The notes beneath the pieces are model-generated. The model was given only the letters and a program-made list of their open reading frames with translations. It had not been told where the DNA came from and made no database searches. DNA of 64,000 nucleotides from Bacillus marasmi (GTDB taxonomy: Bacteria; Bacillota; Bacilli; Bacillales; Cytobacillaceae): assembly GCF_902168435.1 (NCBI RefSeq), contig NZ_LR656171.1, positions 62,001 through 126,000 on the forward strand, in the 5' to 3' direction. Below are positions 1 to 9,370 of this stretch, in pieces. How positions within the stretch are numbered: the first letter of the stretch is position 1; each line of letters starts with the position of its first letter. The translations under genes were made by a program, and so were the position numbers.

Positions 1-2
1 GA

Positions 3-218
3 TTAAAGTTCATATTCAGTAACATTCCGATCGATTACTCTCGCTCCACTAACTGAAGCTAAGTTTCCATTTGCTGTATGAAAAACATTAGCTGTAATAA
101 TTTGCTCCATTGCTAGCGTTACTGCAGCAGGATCAATCGGTTCAATCGGACTTTCAAATGATAATTTAGCACTTTTTCCAGAGTCGGTTCCAAAAACAAG
201 TTCCAATGTTTTAGCCAT
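3..218 (-). CDS. DUF2922 family small protein
   Basis: A 71-residue protein of the DUF2922 type, found in Bacillaceae next to DUF1659 proteins; the function is unknown. The start was placed at MAKTLELVFG because GGGAGGTG lies 6 nt upstream of that ATG. An ATG three codons earlier would overlap the ribosome site. The DUF1659 gene lies directly upstream on the same strand, so the two are probably one transcript. The family call rests on the conserved beginning (KTLELVFGTDSGKSAKLSF) and on the gene pair. Confidence 0.8.
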   Translation of the reverse strand: MAKTLELVFGTDSGKSAKLSFESPIEPIDPAAVTLAMEQIITANVFHTANGNLASVSGARVIDRNVTEYEL

Positions 219-255
219 TCTATACACCTCCCTGTTAATTTATTTGTAATGCTCA

Positions 256-474
256 TTACGCAATCACATCAAAGCTGTTGTTACGTTCGACTGTAACAAG
301 TGGATGTGTGCATAATGTCGAAATCGCTTGTGCTACTTGATAAATCTGTTCTGCTTCTGCCTCCTTCTTCACATTATTAAATGACTTTGTTTTGAAGATT
401 GGTTCGCCTTTATCATTTAGACCCGTCTCAAAAATCAAACGCAACTGAGTGCTTTTTAACATTTCCTGTGCCAT
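256..474 (-). CDS. DUF1659 family small protein
   Basis: A 72-residue protein beginning MAQEMLKSTQLRLIFETG, typical of DUF1659. It has no signal peptide or membrane segment and its function is unknown. The start is fixed by AAAGGAGGTGAGG just upstream; the open frame seven codons earlier begins inside that ribosome site. It precedes the DUF2922 gene by about 37 bp on the same strand and is probably co-transcribed with it. Confidence 0.8.
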   Translation of the reverse strand: MAQEMLKSTQLRLIFETGLNDKGEPIFKTKSFNNVKKEAEAEQIYQVAQAISTLCTHPLVTVERNNSFDVIA

Positions 475-639
475 GTTTTCCTCACCTCCTTTCACCCCTT
501 ATATAGGGAGAAAGGGTAAAAAAAGACATGGTAAATTACGCCTCTTTATGAATAATTAGTGAACTATTTTTTTAAGTGGAGGTAAAAATTAATTCTATCT
601 TTAGAATTAAATGGTAGAATATCAAAAGAACTCCATTAT

Positions 640-664
640 ATTTTGACGGGTATTTTGTCAAAAT
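640..664. promoter_or_regulatory. inverted repeat between divergent genes
   Basis: ATTTTGAC and GTCAAAAT are separated by 9 bp, between the DUF1659 gene (leftward) and the VWA-like gene (rightward). It could be an operator or the overlapping -35 regions of divergent promoters: on the minus strand TTGACA and TATAAT are 15 bp apart, short of the ideal 17. No regulator is assigned. Confidence 0.3.
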
Positions 665-704
665 AACAACTGTTGTTTCATTCTTACAAAGGGAGCTGGT
701 CTTA

Positions 705-1115
705 TTGAGATGGCATAAAAAGGTATTATCATTAATTCAGGAGCGTCAAGCAAAGAAGGTAGCATTAGCGATTGATACCTCTTCCAATCAAGTAAACACC
801 ATATTAATAAATAATATTGTGAAATTATTTGAACAATTAAAGCCTGATACGCTGCTAGTTCAGGCTGATTATAAAATCCGCAGCATAACCCCGATTAAAT
901 CTGATACGATAAAGTATTACAGTCATGGTAAATCATCCTATACACTTGTATTAGAGTGGGCAAAAACAGAACAGATAGACACTGTTTTTTATATTACCGA
1001 TGTAACTGGTTATTTTTATGAAGATATGGAAGAACTAAACTTTGAAATGTTTTGGTTGGTTCCGAATGATTTCATCCCTAAAGTACCGTTTGGAAAAGCC
1101 ATTAAAGTGGCTTAA
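705..1115 (+). CDS. VWA-like (DUF2201 C-terminal type) protein
   Basis: A 136-residue soluble protein. It resembles the C-terminal VWA-like half of DUF2201/COG3864 proteins: a beta strand with VALAIDTSSN near residue 20, an ITDVTGY segment near residue 97, and a final FWLVPND...PFGKAIKV strand. The usual N-terminal metallopeptidase-like half is absent, so it is a stand-alone domain. Translation starts at TTG with GGGAG about 9 nt upstream. The degenerate metal-site aspartate (AIDTS) is visible but the serines of a full MIDAS are not. Its role is unknown. Confidence 0.6.
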   Translation: MRWHKKVLSLIQERQAKKVALAIDTSSNQVNTILINNIVKLFEQLKPDTLLVQADYKIRSITPIKSDTIKYYSHGKSSYTLVLEWAKTEQIDTVFYITDVTGYFYEDMEELNFEMFWLVPNDFIPKVPFGKAIKVA

Positions 1116-1225
1116 ATCAAGCTCTACCTCATTCTAGTAATTATTTTAACTGATTAGTTTTTTGTCCAATCCATTCCACCATTTTTTCCATACAATGCTA
1201 ATAGCTATGAATGGAGGTGAATAGA

Positions 1226-1495
1226 TTGGACCTACTAAGTGCTTTAAATGAAAATTATTTAATGCTAGTACCAGCTTTATGGGTATTGGGATTTGCATTA
1301 AAACAAACGCCAAAGGTTCCGAACTGGTCTATTATTTGGATTTTAACAATTCTGTCGCTAGGTTTGGCTGTATTTGCCTATGGTTTTAACGTTGATGCTA
1401 TTACCAATGGCCTGGTCGCGGCCGGTGTAGCCGTTTATGGTCACCAGTTAGTAAAACATTCCATTCTATCAAAAAATAACAATAATAAACAATAA
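1226..1495 (+). CDS. phage-type holin (Phage_holin_5 / A118-like), orphan
   Basis: An 89-residue membrane protein with three hydrophobic segments (near residues 11-25, 34-51 and 57-75) and a charged, Asn-rich tail. The segment LKQTPKVPNWSIIW followed by GLVAAGVAVYGHQLVK is typical of the A118/Hol44-type holins. The start is TTG at 1226, because GGAGGTG (1213-1219) sits at ideal distance and an upstream in-frame ATG overlaps it. No endolysin, tail or packaging gene is nearby, so this is an orphan holin rather than part of a prophage. Confidence 0.7.
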   Translation: MDLLSALNENYLMLVPALWVLGFALKQTPKVPNWSIIWILTILSLGLAVFAYGFNVDAITNGLVAAGVAVYGHQLVKHSILSKNNNNKQ

Positions 1496-1576
1496 CTAAG
1501 AAAACCACTAACTTTAAACTCCGATCACCATAATCTCTTTTCGGTTATTTTTCTGAATCCCCAAAAAAGAACGAGG

Positions 1577-2836
1577 CTAAATTACACGCCTCGTTCTCTC
1601 AGTATTTGGAAATTTTACAATAAATTGCGTACCATGTTTAGGCTTACTAATAATTTCAATTGTTCCGTTCATCGCTCGAATAATGCTGTGGGCAACCATC
1701 ATCCCGAGCCCTGTTCCATGCCCTTCAGTAGTTGAGTAAAATGGTTCACCCAATCTGTTAAGGATTTCCTCGGACATTCCATATCCAGTATCAGTTATCG
1801 TAATAATGACTAATCCTTTGTGATCCGAGGTTTGAATCGTTAAGTTACCACCTTCTGGCATCGATTCGATATTGTTTTTTATTAAATTATGAAAACAACG
1901 GCGCAGCATTTCTTTATCGGCAACAAGAGTGCTTTTGGATGTGAATTTTTTCACAATTTTAATGTCTTGATTACTTATCATAGGTGATAATTCACTTAAT
2001 ATTTGATGAAAAATCCAATGACTATTCACTTCTTCTACCTTCTCAATGGCGGGTTTTGCAAAGGTTAGATAATTTCCAATTACTTCCTCAGCTTGATTCA
2101 ATTCTGATATTGCTATTTCAATATACATTCTTTGAGTTTGGTCGAGATTTTTTCCTTCATTCAAAAATTGCAAAAAACCTCTTGCTGATGTTAGTGGATT
2201 GCGGATTTCATGAGATATGGCCGCTCCCATTTGACTGACCGCTTCAATCCTTTTTGATTTTAGTAATTGTTCACGCATTTTCATGTTTGAATGCATTGAT
2301 TCTATTGAGTAAGCGATAATGCCCGTACCTAGCGCAGCAATAATAAAATAAGGAATCCATATTTGCAAACCATACGCTAGTTGGGTAAATATAGAAACAA
2401 AAGCTGAAAATATCATTGACGCAATGATACTTAACATGATGGAGACTACGATTCTATTTTTGCTTGTAAGCTTTAAAAAATATGGCTTTACTAATAAAAG
2501 CAATAAAGCCACTGATAAGTTTAAGAAGACCGTTACTAAAAAGCCGGAATCGAAATCGATTATCGCCCGGACGAAAATAGCAACACCGGCAAATAAAAAG
2601 GCTGAACCTAAATATAAACCCGAAATGATTAATGGTACAAGCCTTAAGTCCATGCGAACTCCAGGATTAAGATAACTGGAAAAAAGCATGCAGAGGACAA
2701 TCGCGATGATACCATACATATATGCAGTCTTTGTTTGTTTGTTATATGAAAAGTTTTTCTCAAACCACATTTGCATAAAAAATAGTAAAACTAATAATAG
2801 AGATAAATTAAAAAGCAAGTGTTTTGCCATTTCCAT
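1577..2836 (-). CDS. sporulation-type sensor histidine kinase, KinB-like
   Basis: A 419-residue membrane histidine kinase. The N-terminal ~190 residues hold about six hydrophobic segments as in KinB. After them come the H-box (AISHEIRNPLTSARGF, His near residue 209), the N-box (NLIKNNIESMP), the G1 box (DTGYGM), the F box (FYSTT) and the G2 box (GTGLGM). All catalytic boxes are intact. There is no PAS domain and no adjacent response regulator, which fits an orphan kinase feeding a phosphorelay such as Spo0F; that is inference. GGTGG lies about 7 nt before the ATG. Confidence 0.82.
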   Translation of the reverse strand: MEMAKHLLFNLSLLLVLLFFMQMWFEKNFSYNKQTKTAYMYGIIAIVLCMLFSSYLNPGVRMDLRLVPLIISGLYLGSAFLFAGVAIFVRAIIDFDSGFLVTVFLNLSVALLLLLVKPYFLKLTSKNRIVVSIMLSIIASMIFSAFVSIFTQLAYGLQIWIPYFIIAALGTGIIAYSIESMHSNMKMREQLLKSKRIEAVSQMGAAISHEIRNPLTSARGFLQFLNEGKNLDQTQRMYIEIAISELNQAEEVIGNYLTFAKPAIEKVEEVNSHWIFHQILSELSPMISNQDIKIVKKFTSKSTLVADKEMLRRCFHNLIKNNIESMPEGGNLTIQTSDHKGLVIITITDTGYGMSEEILNRLGEPFYSTTEGHGTGLGMMVAHSIIRAMNGTIEIISKPKHGTQFIVKFPNTERTRRVI

Positions 2837-3001
2837 CTAATCACCACCAAAAAAGTCCACTGTTAAAATTTTAAAATAATCCCATTCATTTGGCAATGTT
2901 TATCAAGTTATTTCTTTATATAAATATAATTATAATGGTGAATAATTCGAAATAATTTCATAAATAGAAACAAAAGTGCCTTGTAAACAAAAAACCATCC
3001 A

Positions 3002-3439
3002 TTACGGATAGTCTTTTGAAATAAGCGATTGATTAAATTTTCTTAGGTATTTACCAAAGGCAACACGTTCTTCTTCAGACCATTCTTCCAAAACCTCTCT
3101 AATTGCGTTTAATCGGTTATTTTTGTAAAGGTTGAATTCCTTGGCCCCTAGTTCTGTAATGTGTAAAGTATAGGCTCTTCCATCATAAGGATCAGGCTTT
3201 CTTGTTAAGTAGCCCTTCTTCTCAAGCGCACTTGCTTGACGACTTACTGTCGAAATATCCAAATGAAACTCATTTGCTAGTGTTTTAACTCCGACTGACC
3301 CATGTGTTGAAATTTGATGCAATAATAAAAAACCAGATCGATCTAGATTTCCAAGTTTTTGCTTTGTTGATATATAAGTAACTCCTCGGATTAATACAGC
3401 TAATTCCATACTGATTAAGTCCAAACCATCTTGCTCCAT
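3002..3439 (-). CDS. MarR-family transcriptional regulator
   Basis: A 145-residue winged-helix protein. The recognition region reads HLDISTVSRQASALEKKGYL, followed by the wing RKPDPYDGRAYTLHIT typical of MarR. The ATG at 3439 was preferred (GAGG about 10 nt upstream); an in-frame TTG six codons earlier is possible. It sits alone between the kinase and a divergently transcribed CBS gene, so its target is not clear from context. Confidence 0.85.
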   Translation of the reverse strand: MEQDGLDLISMELAVLIRGVTYISTKQKLGNLDRSGFLLLHQISTHGSVGVKTLANEFHLDISTVSRQASALEKKGYLTRKPDPYDGRAYTLHITELGAKEFNLYKNNRLNAIREVLEEWSEEERVAFGKYLRKFNQSLISKDYP

Positions 3440-3624
3440 GACTATCCAACCTCGCAATGAACAATATTATTATTATGCCAATCATAGCATGCAAAAGTTA
3501 TTTTTTGTATGATTTTTCACATAAGTGAATTAATATTACTATTCCCAATTAATAGTTGTATGACACAATCAAAGGATTAATATAAAATAATCATATAGAT
3601 TAACTTAAAGTTGGTGATTATAAC

Positions 3625-4080
3625 TTGAAGGCTCATGATATCATGGTTCGCGAGGTATACAAAGTAATGGAATATGATACGGTCCGAACGGTAATTGAAA
3701 AATTCATCAAATATCGCATTAGTGGTCTCCCGGTGGTAAATGACCATAATGAAATTGTTGCTTATATTAGTGATGGCGATATAATGCGTTATATCGGTAA
3801 GCGGAAGGATTACTATGTTGACAATTTTTATTATTCCTTTGTTATAAAGGATGATTTAGAGGATTTCCAAGAACGCGAACAAAGGTTGCTAGGTCTAAAT
3901 GTCATGGAAATAGCGAAGAGGAAAAGTGTCACGGTAGATTGGAACGAGAATATTGAAGACATCGCTGCATTATTAGGTAACAGACAAATTAAGAAAGTGC
4001 CAGTCGTTAGAAATGGTGTCTTGGTGGGAATCATCAGTCGTGGTGACATAATTAGACACGCCTTTAAGTCGATGATTTGA
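3625..4080 (+). CDS. CBS-domain protein
   Basis: A 151-residue protein with two CBS domains, about residues 1-60 (KAHDIMVREVYKVMEYDTV...GLPVVND...YISDGDIMRYI) and 88-150 (IAKRKSVTVDWNENIEDIA...KKVPVVRNGVLVGIISRGDIIRH). CBS pairs usually bind adenine nucleotides; no effector domain is attached here. Translation starts at TTG with GGTGAT upstream. It is convergent with the YitT gene, sharing one strong terminator. Confidence 0.85.
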   Translation: MKAHDIMVREVYKVMEYDTVRTVIEKFIKYRISGLPVVNDHNEIVAYISDGDIMRYIGKRKDYYVDNFYYSFVIKDDLEDFQEREQRLLGLNVMEIAKRKSVTVDWNENIEDIAALLGNRQIKKVPVVRNGVLVGIISRGDIIRHAFKSMI

Positions 4081-4092
4081 TATTTTTATTAA

Positions 4093-4125
4093 AGAGGACC
4101 TGTCACAAATAGTGACAGGTCCTCT
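4093..4125. terminator. bidirectional terminator
   Basis: A perfect 14-bp stem (AGAGGACCTGTCAC and its complement) with a 5-nt loop, flanked by A- and T-rich sequence, between the convergent CBS and YitT genes. Confidence 0.85.
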
Positions 4126-4129
4126 CATT

Positions 4130-5032
4130 TTAGTGAATATCGCGCTTTTTGAAGCGCCCGCCTCTTACTTCTGTAATATCAGCAATCGCTAAAAAGGCTG
4201 AAGGATCGATTTCTTCCACAATTGATTTTAATTTTGATTCTTCTAACCTGGTGATAATCGAAAAGACTACCTTCTTATCATCACCAGTAAATGCACCCTC
4301 ACCTTTTAAATAGGTAACACCTCGACCCAAACGCGCATTCACTACTTCACCAATTTTGTCCGCTTCATCACTAATAATCCAAACTGATTTCGATTCTTCT
4401 AATCCAGCTACGACTGTGTCAATTGCTTTTGCAGCAATTACGTAGGCAAGCAATGAATACATTGCACGATCCCAACCAAATACAAAACCAGCTGTTCCGA
4501 GAATGAAAACATTAATAAACATAATAATTTCGCCGACTGAGAATGGAACCTTTTTGTTTATTAAAATGGAAAGAATCTCAGTGCCATCCAAAGCTCCACC
4601 ATTTCGGATAACCAAGCCCACTCCAACACCAAGGATAATCCCTCCAAAAACGGTTGCTAACAGGATATCATCTGTAAAGGCTGGAACTGTATGAAAGAGT
4701 GATGTAAACACAGATAACACGATAATTCCATATATAGTGGAGATTGCAAATGTTTTTCCCATTTGTTTAAATCCAAGATATACAAAAGGTAAGTTTAATA
4801 GGAAAAGAAAGATTCCTAGTGCCACGCCTGTTAAATGTGAAAGCATGATGGATATCCCGGTTATTCCGCCATCAATAACATGGTTTGGAACTAAAAATAT
4901 TTCTAATCCAGTAGCCATTAAAATAGCCCCAAGAGTAATCCCTATTGTTCTCATAATCTTTTTTCTTGCTGTAAGCTTACGATGCTTTGCTACAGCACCA
5001 GCTAATTCCGCCGCTTTTGTCAATTCTGTCAC
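4130..5032 (-). CDS. YitT family membrane protein (DUF161/DUF2179)
   Basis: A 300-residue membrane protein. Five to six hydrophobic segments fill residues ~28-200 (LVPNHVIDGGITGISIML is the YitT signature). A soluble DUF2179 domain follows (GRGVTYLKGEGAFTGDDKKVV). Translation starts at GTG, with AGAGGTGG just upstream. Paralogues are common in Bacillus and their transport substrate is not established. Confidence 0.88.
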   Translation of the reverse strand: MTELTKAAELAGAVAKHRKLTARKKIMRTIGITLGAILMATGLEIFLVPNHVIDGGITGISIMLSHLTGVALGIFLFLLNLPFVYLGFKQMGKTFAISTIYGIIVLSVFTSLFHTVPAFTDDILLATVFGGIILGVGVGLVIRNGGALDGTEILSILINKKVPFSVGEIIMFINVFILGTAGFVFGWDRAMYSLLAYVIAAKAIDTVVAGLEESKSVWIISDEADKIGEVVNARLGRGVTYLKGEGAFTGDDKKVVFSIITRLEESKLKSIVEEIDPSAFLAIADITEVRGGRFKKRDIH

Positions 5033-5158
5033 ACAACCACCTCTTATAAATTATAAATACAGTTTATTATATCAAAATATACCTAACCTATGGTAATTTC
5101 GGGGTTTACTTTTTCCTAATATTTTGCATTGTATCATATTAATTAATGACCTTCTCAG

Positions 5159-5191
5159 AAAAAAAGCCCCTAGCATTTAGATGCAAGGAGC
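5159..5191 (-). terminator. terminator of the methionine gamma-lyase gene
   Basis: On the minus strand GCTCCTTGCAT and ATGCTAGGGGC form an 11-bp stem (one mismatch) around CTAA, followed by a run of seven T. Confidence 0.8.
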
Positions 5192-5208
5192 CTATAATCC
5201 ATTCATGC

Positions 5209-6390
5209 TCATTCCGATAATGCTTGGTCGAGGTCATCTCTTATGTCCTCCCAAGCCTCCAAGCCAACGGATAATCTTAACAACGTGTCACTAATACCCA
5301 TTTTTTCACGTTCCTGTTTCGGGACCACTGCATGCGTCATTGTTGCCGGATGCTGAATTAATGTTTCCGCATCGCCCAAACTAACAGCAAGCTTGATTAA
5401 TTTTAACCGATTCATAAAATCCTGGGCAGTTTCCCTTGTTCCTTCTATACAAAAAGAAATAAGACCACCCGCTTGCTTCATTTGCCTTCTCATTATGGCA
5501 TAATCAGGGTGCTGATGGTCGCCCGGATAGTAAACGGCTGAAATCTTCGGATGCCCCTGTAAATACTCAAAAAGCTTTGCAGCATTTTCACTATGACGGT
5601 CCATCCGAACTGCCAGTGTTTTAACTCCTCTAAGCAACAGCCAGGCATCAAACGGAGAGATTGTTCCCCCGATATCCTTTTGTGTCGTCTTAGACACATC
5701 AGCGATAAATTCCTTTCCTCCAACTACCAAACCTGCAATCACATCACCATGTCCACAAATGTATTTTGTGGCACTGTGAATGACGATATCACAACCATGT
5801 GTTAATGGTGTTTGTAAATAAGGCGAACAAAACGTATTATCGACGACAACGGGTATTCCCTTTTGCTTGGCTGCCTGCACGACTAACTCTAAGTCTATAA
5901 GCTTCATCGTTGGATTGATTGGGGTTTCGATATAAATGCAAGCAGTATTAGGAAGAATTTGTTTCTCTAACTCTTCCTTTGACTTCATTTCTGAAAAATC
6001 ATGATTTATTTTGTATTTTGTTCTTAAAAGCTGAAGCAAGCCGAAAGTACAGCCATAAATACCCTTTGAAACGAGGATATGATCACCCGTCTTTGTTAAA
6101 GCCAATAAAACGGCGGAAACGGCTGCCATCCCCGATGAAAAAGCTAATCCAGCTTCTCCTTTTTCCAATGCGGCTATACGACTTTCCAATATTGTTACGG
6201 TTGGATTCCCTAATCTTGAATAAACATATCCAGCTTCTGTGCCAGCAAATCTTCTTTCCCCTTGCTCTGCCGATGAAAACGTAAACGTCGAGCTTTGGTA
6301 AAGGGGTGGAACTAAACTATCCTGATGCTTATCTGGTGAATATCCAGAATGAATGACCTCGGTTTCGAATCGGACCTGTTTTTCTTCCAT
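5209..6390 (-). CDS. methionine gamma-lyase / trans-sulfuration PLP enzyme
   Basis: A 393-residue PLP enzyme of the Cys/Met metabolism family that cleaves methionine, or related sulfur amino acids, to a thiol, ammonia and a 2-oxoacid. The cofactor lysine is in HSATKYICGHGD. The Cys in GIYGCTF matches the active-site Cys of methionine gamma-lyases and argues against a plain cystathionine lyase. SSGMAAVSA and the YSRLGNPT loop are also present. The start is MEEKQVRFET, with AAAGGAG 9 nt upstream; an extension of 41 codons lies in the intergenic region. The ABC transporter gene precedes it on the same strand but has its own terminator. Confidence 0.85.
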   Translation of the reverse strand: MEEKQVRFETEVIHSGYSPDKHQDSLVPPLYQSSTFTFSSAEQGERRFAGTEAGYVYSRLGNPTVTILESRIAALEKGEAGLAFSSGMAAVSAVLLALTKTGDHILVSKGIYGCTFGLLQLLRTKYKINHDFSEMKSKEELEKQILPNTACIYIETPINPTMKLIDLELVVQAAKQKGIPVVVDNTFCSPYLQTPLTHGCDIVIHSATKYICGHGDVIAGLVVGGKEFIADVSKTTQKDIGGTISPFDAWLLLRGVKTLAVRMDRHSENAAKLFEYLQGHPKISAVYYPGDHQHPDYAIMRRQMKQAGGLISFCIEGTRETAQDFMNRLKLIKLAVSLGDAETLIQHPATMTHAVVPKQEREKMGISDTLLRLSVGLEAWEDIRDDLDQALSE

Positions 6391-6480
6391 TTGGCGCACT
6401 CCTTTGCCAACATATAGGCCTTTTCCTATAGTATATGAGTGAACCTGTATTATGGGATGCAATAGTCGCATTCTCAACCC

Positions 6481-6510
6481 AAAAAAAATGAAGCATATTT
6501 CAGCTTCATT
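6481..6510 (-). terminator. terminator after the ABC transporter gene
   Basis: On the minus strand AATGAAGC and GCTTCATT pair across 8 nt and are followed by a T run. Confidence 0.75.
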
Positions 6511-6513
6511 CAT

Positions 6514-8481
6514 TTATTCGTATCTCAGCGATTCAATTGGGTCGAGCTTTGCGGCTTTTGAAGATGGTAATAATCCAGCAACGATACTGATGATCGTACT
6601 GGTCGCCAAGCCAAACAGGATGTTCCCTAACGAAAGATTTATCAACTCTGCACCAAAACTGTCCTGGAGGACACTGTTTAATATCGCACCTATGGCTACC
6701 GCTGCAACGACGCCAATCAATCCGCTTAACAGTCCCAATAGAGCTGATTCAGAAAAGAAGATACGCTTAATGTCCTTCTTTCGTGCTCCGATCGCCCGTA
6801 AAATCCCAATTTCTCTGGTTCTCTCTACCACACTAATATACAGGACGACTAAAATCATAATTCCTGAAACGATTAAAGAGATTCCAGCAATGCCAGCTAA
6901 AACAAAGGTAGCCATGTCCAAATAGTTGGTCACCTGCTTTAACAGTTTTTCTAAATTCGCGCTTGAATAGCCCGCCTTTTCGATATTAGTCTTTAACGCT
7001 TCGAGGTGATCCTGGTCATCGGCATAAACATTCAATTGCATCGGTTTAAGCGTCTTTCCACTACCTTCATACATTTTTTCCAGAGTCTCATATGGTAAAT
7101 ATGCGATATTGGCATTGGCAACATTCGCATTTTCAATATCCGCAATTCCAGATACCGTAAGTTCTCTTTCTAGAATGATCGGCTTATTTTGTTCATTAAT
7201 ATCATTCACATAAAACATTAATTTTTTACCTACCAGCTTTTTATAACTTTTTTCACTGCTGATTGCCTTCGCTTGATCGGCAGTTAGGACAATTTCATTT
7301 GAAGCTGGGAATTCTCCTACTACTAAAATACTTTCATCTGTATCCTTCGTCAAAGTTGAAAGTTGATTAATTTCTGTTCTGTTTTCGCCATAAACAACAC
7401 TGCTTTGCCGCATTAATGAGGCAACGCTATCAACACTTTCGACATGGTTAATTGCTTTAATTTTATCAATATCCTCTTGTTCAAAAGGTAGCAAGGTTTG
7501 TTGAACAGCTGCTCCCGGATGTGCTTGTTCAGATGGTGCGCTTTTATCGGGCTTCGTTACATCAATCATTAAAGGATTCAAGCTGGCATTTATTTCATCA
7601 TTGATATAATTTGTTACACCACTTCCGAGGCTTAACATTAAAATGACGCTTAAAATCCCAATCGAACTTCCTAATGCGACCAATAAATTTCTACTAGCTT
7701 TTAACCGCATATTTCTTATTGCGAGCTTAAACGAAGCGCTTAAACTAAACGATTTTGCTTTATTATGTACTTTTTCAGTTAAGGTTTGATATCGTTCCTT
7801 TAGTTTGCGATCCTCTTTAATTTTTCCATCCTCAATTTTCACAATTCTACTGCTTTTATCTGCTACCTTTTGTGAGTGAGTCACAGTAATAATTAAAATA
7901 CCTTTTTGGGCGATTTTATCGAGTAAATCTAGAATTTGTTCACTTGTGTCTTGATCTAGTGCGCCTGTCGGTTCATCAGCTAAGATAATTTCCGGATCAT
8001 TCGCAAGCGCCCTGGCAATTGCAACACGCTGCTTTTGACCACCGGAAAGCTGATTTGGCTTTTTTGTTAGTTGATCGGCTAAACCAAGCTCGGTCAATAT
8101 TTCTTTAGCTCGAAGGTTGCGTTCCTTTTCACTCGTATCAGTCATTTGCATAGCAATCGTGACATTTTCCAGTACGGTTAAATGTGGTATCAAATTAAAG
8201 CTTTGAAACACAAAACCTATTTTATTTTTCCGATAATCATCAATTTCCTTTTCCTTCATCGCTTTAAAGCTCTGCCCTTGAATTAGGATATCCCCTTCAA
8301 AATCTGAATCCATCCCGCCGATGATATTCATCAAGGTTGATTTCCCGCAGCCTGATTCACCGAGAATCGAGACAAATTCTCCTGTTTCAAAGCTCAAGTT
8401 CACATCATAAAGTACTTGAACTCTTTCCTTGTCATATAGCTTATAGGATTTGTTAATATTTTTTAATTGCAGCAATTCCAT
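6514..8481 (-). CDS. MacB-like ABC transporter, ATPase fused to permease
   Basis: A 655-residue single-chain half transporter. Residues 1-230 are the ATPase: Walker A GESGCGKST, signature LSGGQKQRVAIARAL, Walker B IILADEPTG. A membrane segment near residue 265 is followed by a ~240-residue extracytoplasmic MacB-type domain and an FtsX domain with three membrane segments (about residues 530-650, containing ERTREIGILRAIGARKKDI). The domain order is that of MacB. MacB-type pumps use mechanotransmission to export peptides, toxins or lipids; the substrate here cannot be told. No partner adaptor gene lies next to it. Confidence 0.88.
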   Translation of the reverse strand: MELLQLKNINKSYKLYDKERVQVLYDVNLSFETGEFVSILGESGCGKSTLMNIIGGMDSDFEGDILIQGQSFKAMKEKEIDDYRKNKIGFVFQSFNLIPHLTVLENVTIAMQMTDTSEKERNLRAKEILTELGLADQLTKKPNQLSGGQKQRVAIARALANDPEIILADEPTGALDQDTSEQILDLLDKIAQKGILIITVTHSQKVADKSSRIVKIEDGKIKEDRKLKERYQTLTEKVHNKAKSFSLSASFKLAIRNMRLKASRNLLVALGSSIGILSVILMLSLGSGVTNYINDEINASLNPLMIDVTKPDKSAPSEQAHPGAAVQQTLLPFEQEDIDKIKAINHVESVDSVASLMRQSSVVYGENRTEINQLSTLTKDTDESILVVGEFPASNEIVLTADQAKAISSEKSYKKLVGKKLMFYVNDINEQNKPIILERELTVSGIADIENANVANANIAYLPYETLEKMYEGSGKTLKPMQLNVYADDQDHLEALKTNIEKAGYSSANLEKLLKQVTNYLDMATFVLAGIAGISLIVSGIMILVVLYISVVERTREIGILRAIGARKKDIKRIFFSESALLGLLSGLIGVVAAVAIGAILNSVLQDSFGAELINLSLGNILFGLATSTIISIVAGLLPSSKAAKLDPIESLRYE

Positions 8482-8542
8482 CCCACTATCCCCTTAATTG
8501 TGTCTTTGAGGTGCCGTTCGCAATGGTTGTATTCTCTCATAA

Positions 8543-8548
8543 ATTATA
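8543..8548 (-). promoter_or_regulatory. extended -10 promoter for the ABC transporter
   Basis: On the minus strand TGCTATAAT gives a perfect extended -10, about 60 nt before the ATG. No clear -35 is seen. Confidence 0.5.
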
Positions 8549-8611
8549 GCATTCACAGGGGTAGGAAAATTTAACAAAATAGTGATAACACCTAATATCT
8601 TCAAATAAAAT

Positions 8612-8642
8612 AACAAAGGCCATGTAGGAACATGACCTTTGT
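8612..8642 (-). terminator. terminator after the 118-residue hypothetical gene
   Basis: AACAAAGG and CCTTTGTT, with an inner CATGT/ACATG stem and a T-rich minus-strand tail. Confidence 0.65.
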
Positions 8643-8707
8643 TTATTGCATATTATTATTATTTCTGCTTTTCATTGTTATAGTGCCTTTCCTTACCTCT
8701 GGGCCCT

Positions 8708-9064
8708 CTAAATATCATGTGTCATGGAGTATTTATTTAAAATAAAAGCTATACAACGATGCGCATCTTTGCGATTTGCAAAAAAGGATTTAAGCTCTTC
8801 TACAACAATCGGAATCGGATTCATTGAATAACTAGAAATTGCTGAATGTACATCAATTAAAAGTTCACGATAGAATTCTAGATCTTCAGTCTTATCACCG
8901 CAAGTACAACTACCTTTCTTCAAGTGTTTATTCATGTTGTAATATGCCTGCCCCAGCTCATACCGGACTAAGCCTAGTAGTTCAAATGACCAAGATTCAT
9001 TTAATAAAATGGATAGAGCCTTTAGTGCATGTTCGTGTGCTAGTTTCCCTGAATTTTTCTTCAT
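8708..9064 (-). CDS. hypothetical protein with CxC motif
   Basis: A 118-residue soluble, mostly helical protein that I do not recognise. A central KKGSCTCGDKTEDLEFY segment carries two cysteines (CTC) that could bind metal or be redox active. AAGGAGG precedes the ATG at good distance. A well-formed promoter lies about 270 nt upstream (9341-9370), so the mRNA would carry a long leader. A terminator follows it. Confidence 0.6.
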   Translation of the reverse strand: MKKNSGKLAHEHALKALSILLNESWSFELLGLVRYELGQAYYNMNKHLKKGSCTCGDKTEDLEFYRELLIDVHSAISSYSMNPIPIVVEELKSFFANRKDAHRCIAFILNKYSMTHDI

Positions 9065-9340
9065 AATAAAACCTCCTTAATAACTTAGGTATTTAGATTA
9101 GAATATTAATGGTCATTCTAATCAAAATGATTCATTCTTAAACGCCCACTAGTTATAGAGGCTTGAACAGGGATTGTTTCATTTGATTTCAAATGTTCGA
9201 TAATGAGCAAGCCATTGCAAAAAATAAAGCACATATTACTTTAGCTGCAAATTACTCATATTCCCTATGGTTCAGAAGCTTTCCAAATTATTCGCGCGAA
9301 TAAATTATTAATTTAGAAAATTCTGAATATATTTAATATT

Positions 9341-9370
9341 AATATACATGATATTCTTGGGTTGTGTCAA
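9341..9370 (-). promoter_or_regulatory. SigA promoter with long leader
   Basis: On the minus strand TTGACA, 18 bp, then TATATT. The nearest downstream gene on that strand starts at 9064. Confidence 0.6.

Noticed and set aside
1226-1495. The holin as a sign of a prophage
   Set aside because: No endolysin, structural, packaging or integrase gene is nearby, and the Gp49-like gene is 34 kb away.
6452-6925. A 157-codon plus-strand frame
   Set aside because: It lies antisense to the ABC permease domain, whose family match is clear; no ribosome site.
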